A DNA stretch of 64,000 nt from positions 6,891,058-6,955,057 of the forward strand of contig OZ038388.1 in the NCBI GenBank assembly GCA_964036045.1, in the 5' to 3' direction. Each line of letters opens with the position of its first letter. Position 1 is the stretch's first letter. Shown here piece after piece: positions 58,954 through 64,000 of this stretch. Both the position numbers and the translations under genes were made by a program. The notes under the pieces are model-generated. The model did not search any database, had not been told where the DNA came from, and worked only from the letters and a program-made list of their open reading frames with translations. The DNA comes from Eutreptiella sp. 'Long Island Sound 2002'. Lineage: Eukaryota > Euglenozoa > Euglenophyceae > Eutreptiales > Eutreptiaceae.

Positions 58954-59665
58954 ATGGGAATATTGCGGGATTGTGAGTGGGGCGGTAGGTGTCTTAGTGT
59001 ATTGGAGGATCGAGTACCTTATTTTAGGATTGCTATCCGCAAGCATCCAATTCCAATTTTGACCAAGGAACGTTTCGGTGTGCTTGAGAGGCCATATACT
59101 AGTCATTACAATTTTGTCACGGATAATTTTTTTATGGCTGTGTGACAGCCAAGCAACATTTTGCTCGGCATCTTCTGCCAACACCACTTGTTTTTGCAGT
59201 TTTTCGGTTGTTACCATGGGCGGCAGTGGCACTAAGTCTTCCATTCAACCTGCCCCTACGGTGCCGATTCAAGTACGGCTTGTGTCACGATCGTGCTCTG
59301 TGACGCTTTGGCCGAAGACATTGACCGCCGCACCCACAGACCATGACATTACGTCTGACATGTGGACGAAGTACTGTGACCCTCTCTCATGTCCGACGTG
59401 CACTGCAAAACTCTATGGCGAATATTTCAAAACGTGGATGGTCGAGTGCCAACGGCATATTCTTGTGCCGATGCCGATCTTGATCTCAATTGAAAGCCCT
59501 TGTCTCTGCTCTGAATGCAAATAACCCATTGTGGTGCGGATGAACAACAATTTGGTCGCCGAGCTGAACAAGGCGCAGTTGCAATGTGCCGTCTGCGGAG
59601 CCTCACACCCCAAGATGAACCAAGATCAGAAGAACCACCCTAATATTCTGGCGCCCGTGTGCGGG
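58954..59665 (+). pseudogene. Decayed Cys-rich gene
   Basis: A first frame (58954-59145) reads CLSVLEDRVPYFRIAIRKHP and ends YNFVTDNFFMAV at TGA. A second begins at ATG 59216 and is Cys-rich: CDPLSCPTC, then PCLCSECK, then TAA at 59522-59524. The same frame goes on with NLVAELNKAQLQCAVCGASH and CGPTQIG to about 59665. The Cys pairs suggest zinc binding. DNFF recalls a motif of PiggyBac transposases, but nothing else supports that. The minus strand is also open over 59244-58864, so parts could be shadow frames. Confidence 0.35.
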
Positions 59666-62600
59666 CCCACCCAGATAGGTAACCATATGCTACCCTCTCC
59701 CCACCTATCTATTTCTTTGCCACTAAAATCTTGCATGATATCCACCTCTTGTCAATGGCAGCACTTGCTAGTGCAAACTTAGTCCAATCCAGGCCCGTTT
59801 AAGTGTTAGGATAAGTGCTCACGGCATATGCAACATCAACAATCCTCCAATTGCCTTTTTCAAAAAGGCTCCTTGTGCGTACCCCCCCCCCCCCCGCGCG
59901 GCTCAGGCAAATCTCCCCTTGCACCACTAGAGACTTTATTGGAAGTGAAAACCTATATTTTGAAAATGCTGTGAGGCCAAATAGGCATCGCTAGCTACAT
60001 AGAGCAAAACATCCGTGCCACATGCCAGGCCCTGTGCCGGAGACTACCCACCTTAATCCCCCCCCACCTGGGTTCTCTTTGCGGACCCTAAACAAAGTAG
60101 TGAAACATGCACAGTCTAGGGCCAATTGGCACAACCTACCAAGGGAAAGGAAGCTGGCATTTGGAGGGAGCTGGAGGGTACAAGGTGATAGGCAACGCTG
60201 TCTCCGGAGGGAAAGGGTTCAAGGAGAGAGCAAGGGTGAAGTGGCAAGGGGCAAATAGGCACCGCGGGCTGAAGACCCCAATGCATCTGTGCATCATGCC
60301 ACCCCCCGCGCAAGGCAAAACAATGGTGATTGTAGAACGTTGCAATGCATTGAACTGAGTGAGTCTAGCATGATGTCCGGATCCAGCTGGTTATTTCAAA
60401 ACTTGACGCCATGGCCCCGCGCAAAGAGAGGAATTGACCTAAGAGAGTCGCATGTCAGGTAAGGATCATGCTTATTATTTCAAAAACTAACAGCATGGCC
60501 ATCTTGCAAATTTTTACACCGGGCTATGCCTTTGGTATCTCCCTCAATTGAAGCCTTGCTTCCACTATCGCCACTTCCACTTGTAGCCTGTTTTGTGCCC
60601 CTCCCAAACCCAACCAAAGTGCAACCATGCTCTGCAATGCTATGCGGGGTTGTCTTGTGTTGTGGTTTAGTGCTCTGTGCAGCCCTCCTCATTATCGTGT
60701 TTTTGAACAGGGTGTGTAACCACATGGCATGTAGTATGATGCCATTGTGCCGCACATATTCACACACCTTGTGGCCAAGTAGTCTTTCCGTTGCACTCCT
60801 TGTTTTTCATACGCTGGCAAAATGTCATCTAAAAGGCCACACCACTCTCACGAAATGAACGTGTAGATTTAGCCATATGTGTGTGGCAAGCCGGTTTATG
60901 GGGGTTTACAGGCTTTTCGGCCCCCGCCCCCATATTGCGCAAACGGGTGTAAAAATTTCCCCCAATACGGCGTAAATTCCCAAAAAAAAAATGCCGTAAA
61001 TTCCTGAAAAAAATGGTGTAAATTCACAACAAGGACGGTGTCACTCAATGGCTCAACCAATCCCAAAATACACAACAATTCAGCGTTTTGAAGATTGGTC
61101 GCTTCAGAATTGTGACTCGAAGTGGCTTTTCCACCGTTTCAATGATTGGTTAGGTGTTTGGATAACAAAAGAATGTGTGTGTACATACTTGTACATACCG
61201 GCAGCAAGGGTTTTTTTTTCAATGGGTTTGCAAGGTCCTAGCCGTTAGGGCATCGCACAAACGGACCTTCAAAGCCATGAATTAATGCACGCCCTTAGGG
61301 AGGAGACCGAGTGCAGCCAAAAAATGTGTGGCCATGAGCCGGACGGACTCATTCCCATAGTTCGCCAAAGCAACACCATCCTGCCTAGCCACTTGAAAAA
61401 TACAAAAACTGGATGGCCTTGGCTACGGGATGAGTCTCAAAAGCAAAAAGGAGACATGCTCCATCATTAATGCACGTGACATTAACATAGCGTTTACATC
61501 ACATGCACTCTTGATTGTTTGTGTCTCCTAGAGGCTTTGAACCGCCCGATATGCACATGCAAAACACCATCCATTATCTACCGAGTGCCCCTCCTCACCG
61601 TCTGCCACCCATGCCTCGTCACCCTCTTCCGCCCGTCCAGCCTCGCCATCCACAACAATGAAGCATTGCTCATGCAACCCTCGATTACACCGTGAGCATG
61701 CAGTGGTCATGCCGCATAGTTGGCGGCGGCAGCTCGAACAATACAATGAACTTAGCACTTGAATGTAGGAGGCTACCAATGGGGTGTGAGACATGGTCGG
61801 TGCGGGCCCAGGCGGGGGTTTTGCAACCGCGGCTCCGGTGGGGACTTGAAAGGGGAACTCCAAACCGTTGCGAGGCTTTGAATTCTTGGCCACACGCTCA
61901 ATATGCACTCGCTGAAGAGTTGAGGGGGGCACCTTCGAACTTCACGTGGCTGAGCGTGGTTGCAGAAGTAGCAAATTCTTGCCAAACCACATCACTCCCT
62001 TGCTTCTGCACCCACATTACATGACAAATGTGGTGCAGGGAAGGGGGGTTTACACAATTTACATGCAACAATGGGCACAATTCTAGGTCACAAATATTTG
62101 CAAGTATGGGCAACAGCAAGCAAAGCATGTAAAACACCTAAGTTCACACCAAACTTACAAAAACTTACAAGAATGGACGCCAATTTTCGAGGAATTTACA
62201 AAAACTTACGTAATTTACAGTGTAAATTGCCTCTGGCCCCCACCCCCCCACCCCAATTGTCACTGGCTTGGCAGGTGGTATACTTGATATTAGTGTTTGC
62301 GTTGAGGGCCTTATCTCACGAGGGTCAATCACTATTTGGGTGAACAAGGTGCTTCCCTCCCCCGCCGTCCCTGTGTGCATGTTGCAAGGGGGTACATGGT
62401 TGGAGCAACTACGAGAGCAAGATATGCCTCTCCGATGGGGCGCGAATCGTTTAGGGTGGTGAACACCATTCAAGGAGGCCCCTCCCCCCATTGGGGGGAA
62501 GTGGTGGTGTACTCACGAAGCTCCCCACCCGCCCGCCCGCCACCCGAGGGGAGCACCTCGCCAACCATATGTTTCTTAATGTTTTACACGGGTTGGTTGG

Positions 62601-63069
62601 TGGCTGGGTGGTGGAATATTAACTTGATACTTATCTGCATGGAGGAGGGAGCGAACGTGAAGCCAAAGCAAATGGGGACATATATCTTTGTGATGGAGTA
62701 CTCGGCGTTGCATATGGCGCGTGCAAGGCACAATGCTAGCAACTTGTGGCTGCAGCACATCGTAAAAAAAATCTGCAAACATCCAATGGGCCACATCAAA
62801 TACATGTGTGCTCACACTAAGTGGCACCAAAAAAACCTTGATGGTGTCCCCAATTTCAAAAACTGGCATATTGGGGCTTGAACTTAGAACAAGGTGGATG
62901 AACTGGATCCTGCTGTCGCCGAAACCGCCAATTGTGCCTACTTCCAGCAACTACTAGCTACGATTCAGTGAGCCTTTGACTTGTCCAAGGATTGGCACGA
63001 AATGTTTGCTTAGGAACACCGCGCGTGACAAGTGCGAAGGGAGAAGTGTCGTAGGGAGAACCCTGGGCT
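59666..63069. other. No gene recognised; short AT-rich repeats
   Basis: A C run lies at 59882-59895. Around 60950-61045 a 22-27 bp motif (CGGTGTAAATTCCCAAAAAA) recurs three to four times. At 62140-62235 similar AATTTACAAAAACTTAC motifs recur. Plus-strand frame 62336-62881 (181 codons) shows no domain. Confidence 0.4.
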
Positions 63070-64000
63070 TTTTGCGGTCCCCATAGTGGGGAGGAATCAA
63101 TGTGTGTGCATCCACCGTGCCTTCTTAGGGTCCGCATGGTGGGGAGGAATCCATATGGCTACATTACCTGTGCCTTCAAGGGGTCCCCATGGGGAGGAAT
63201 GAATGTGGCTACACAACCCTTGCATTCATGAGGTCCCCAACGGTGGGGAGCAATCAATATGGCTACATAACCCTGGTTTTCCGGGGTCCCCATAGTGGAG
63301 AGGAATCAATATGGCTGCATAGCCCTTGCCTTCTGGAGGTCCTAGTGGTGGGGAGGAATTAATGTAGCTACATGACCTTTGCCTTCGTAGGTCCCCATGG
63401 TGGGGAGGAACAAATGTGGCTACATAACCCTTGCCTTCTTGGGGTTCCCATAGTGGGGAGGAAGCAACATGGTTTCATAACCCCTGTCTTCATGCGGTCT
63501 TGATGGTGGGGAGGAATCAATATGACTACATAACCTCTGGCTTTTCGGGGTCCCCATGGTGGGGAGGAGTCAATACGGTAGCATAACCCTTGTCCCCCTG
63601 GTGGGGAGGAATCAATATGGCTACATAACCCCTGCCTTCCCGGGGTCCACATGGTGGGGAGGAATGTGGCTAGATAGCCCTTGCCTTCTTGGGGTCCCCA
63701 TTGTGGGGAGGAGTCAATACGGCTGCATAACCCCTGCCTTCCTAGGGTCCCCATGGTGGGGAGGAAGCAATCAGGCTACATCACCCCTGCCTTCCCGGTG
63801 TCCCCATGGTGGGGAGGAATCCATATGGCTACCTAACTCTTGGCTTTTCATGGTCCCCATAGTGGGGAGGAATCAATATGACTGCACAACCCCTACCTTC
63901 CCGGGGTCTCTTGGTGGGGAGAAATTGATGTGGCTAGATAGCCCCTGCCTTCTTGGGGTCCCTATGGTGGGGAGGAAGCAATATTGTTTCATAACCCCTG
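63070..64000 (+). repeat. Satellite S3, about 17 units of about 54 bp, runs off window
   Basis: Units of 52-55 bp contain GGGGTCCCCATGGTGGGGAG then GAATCAATATGGCTACATAA then CCCCTGCCTTC. Each has TCCCCA-TGG-TGGGGA, a perfect 6-bp inverted repeat. GGCTACATAACCCCTGCC and GGGGTCCCCA are shared with satellite S1. The array continues beyond 64000. ORFs here are repeat artefacts. Confidence 0.9.

Noticed and set aside
59100-59150. PiggyBac transposase
   Set aside because: Only TDNFF resembles the family; the other catalytic regions are absent.
12454-59524. Reassigned stop codon
   Set aside because: Interrupted frames contain TGA (12454, 28586), TAG (27031, 27136) and TAA (36954, 59522). All three stops occur, which points to decay rather than a changed code.
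60950-62235. Terminal inverted repeats of a 1.3-kb element
   Set aside because: The TTTACA/GTAAAT-rich motifs at both places do not align as inverted repeats, and no target duplication was found.
1-64000. Bacterial or organellar origin
   Set aside because: There are no ribosome-binding-site-led gene clusters, rRNA or conserved organellar genes. Satellites, an intron and eukaryotic transposons dominate.

Overview
The window is eukaryotic nuclear DNA from a large, repeat-rich genome. There are no operons, Shine-Dalgarno-led genes or dense coding. Open frames are short and broken, at least one GT-AG intron can be read (55040-55105), and most of the sequence is satellites, transposons and decayed gene pieces. 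Nothing fixes the species. A plant or alga of the green lineage, or another protist with a bloated genome, would fit; this is inference. An unusual trait is about 19 homopolymer tracts of 10-15 G or C.

Layout. 1-2841 holds copy A of a dispersed repeat (family R), interrupted by a 635-bp non-autonomous transposon (element M, copy 1), then a T-poor tract and an inverted R fragment. A second element M lies at 5653-6132. A long uninterrupted ORF runs on the minus strand at 8447-9547 (open to 9865). Just upstream of it, in R copy B, sits a 6.76-kb transposon (9888-16651). It has matched inverted ends and a perfect 9-bp target duplication, and its empty site is preserved in copy A at 50-58. It carries a zinc-finger-like ORF, a broken pogo/Tc1-like DDE transposase and a 20-unit, 85-bp satellite (S1). 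R copy B continues to about 18240. A C2H2 zinc-finger exon (20626-21210, minus) abuts a 48-bp satellite (S2, 21204-23815), followed by R copy C.

From 24.4 to 63 kb the sequence is low in genes. It contains decayed coding regions at 26.6-27.4, 28.5-28.9, 33.6-34.7 (SAP domain), 36.8-37.7, 54.95-57.8 (multi-exon) and 58.9-59.7 kb, small Cys-rich ORFs, and tandem repeats with units of about 322, 139, 170, 225-280 and 216 bp. A 2.5-unit piece of S1 is at 38.8 kb. The right edge (63070-64000) is a third satellite, S3, with units of about 54 bp, which shares a core motif with S1.

How it fits together: I see no pathway. The coherent story is mobile DNA and satellites. One transposon carries a satellite, that satellite family recurs elsewhere, and the S2 hairpin core appears as a single copy beside S1 inside the transposon. 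No CRISPR, rRNA or convincing intact tRNA gene was seen.
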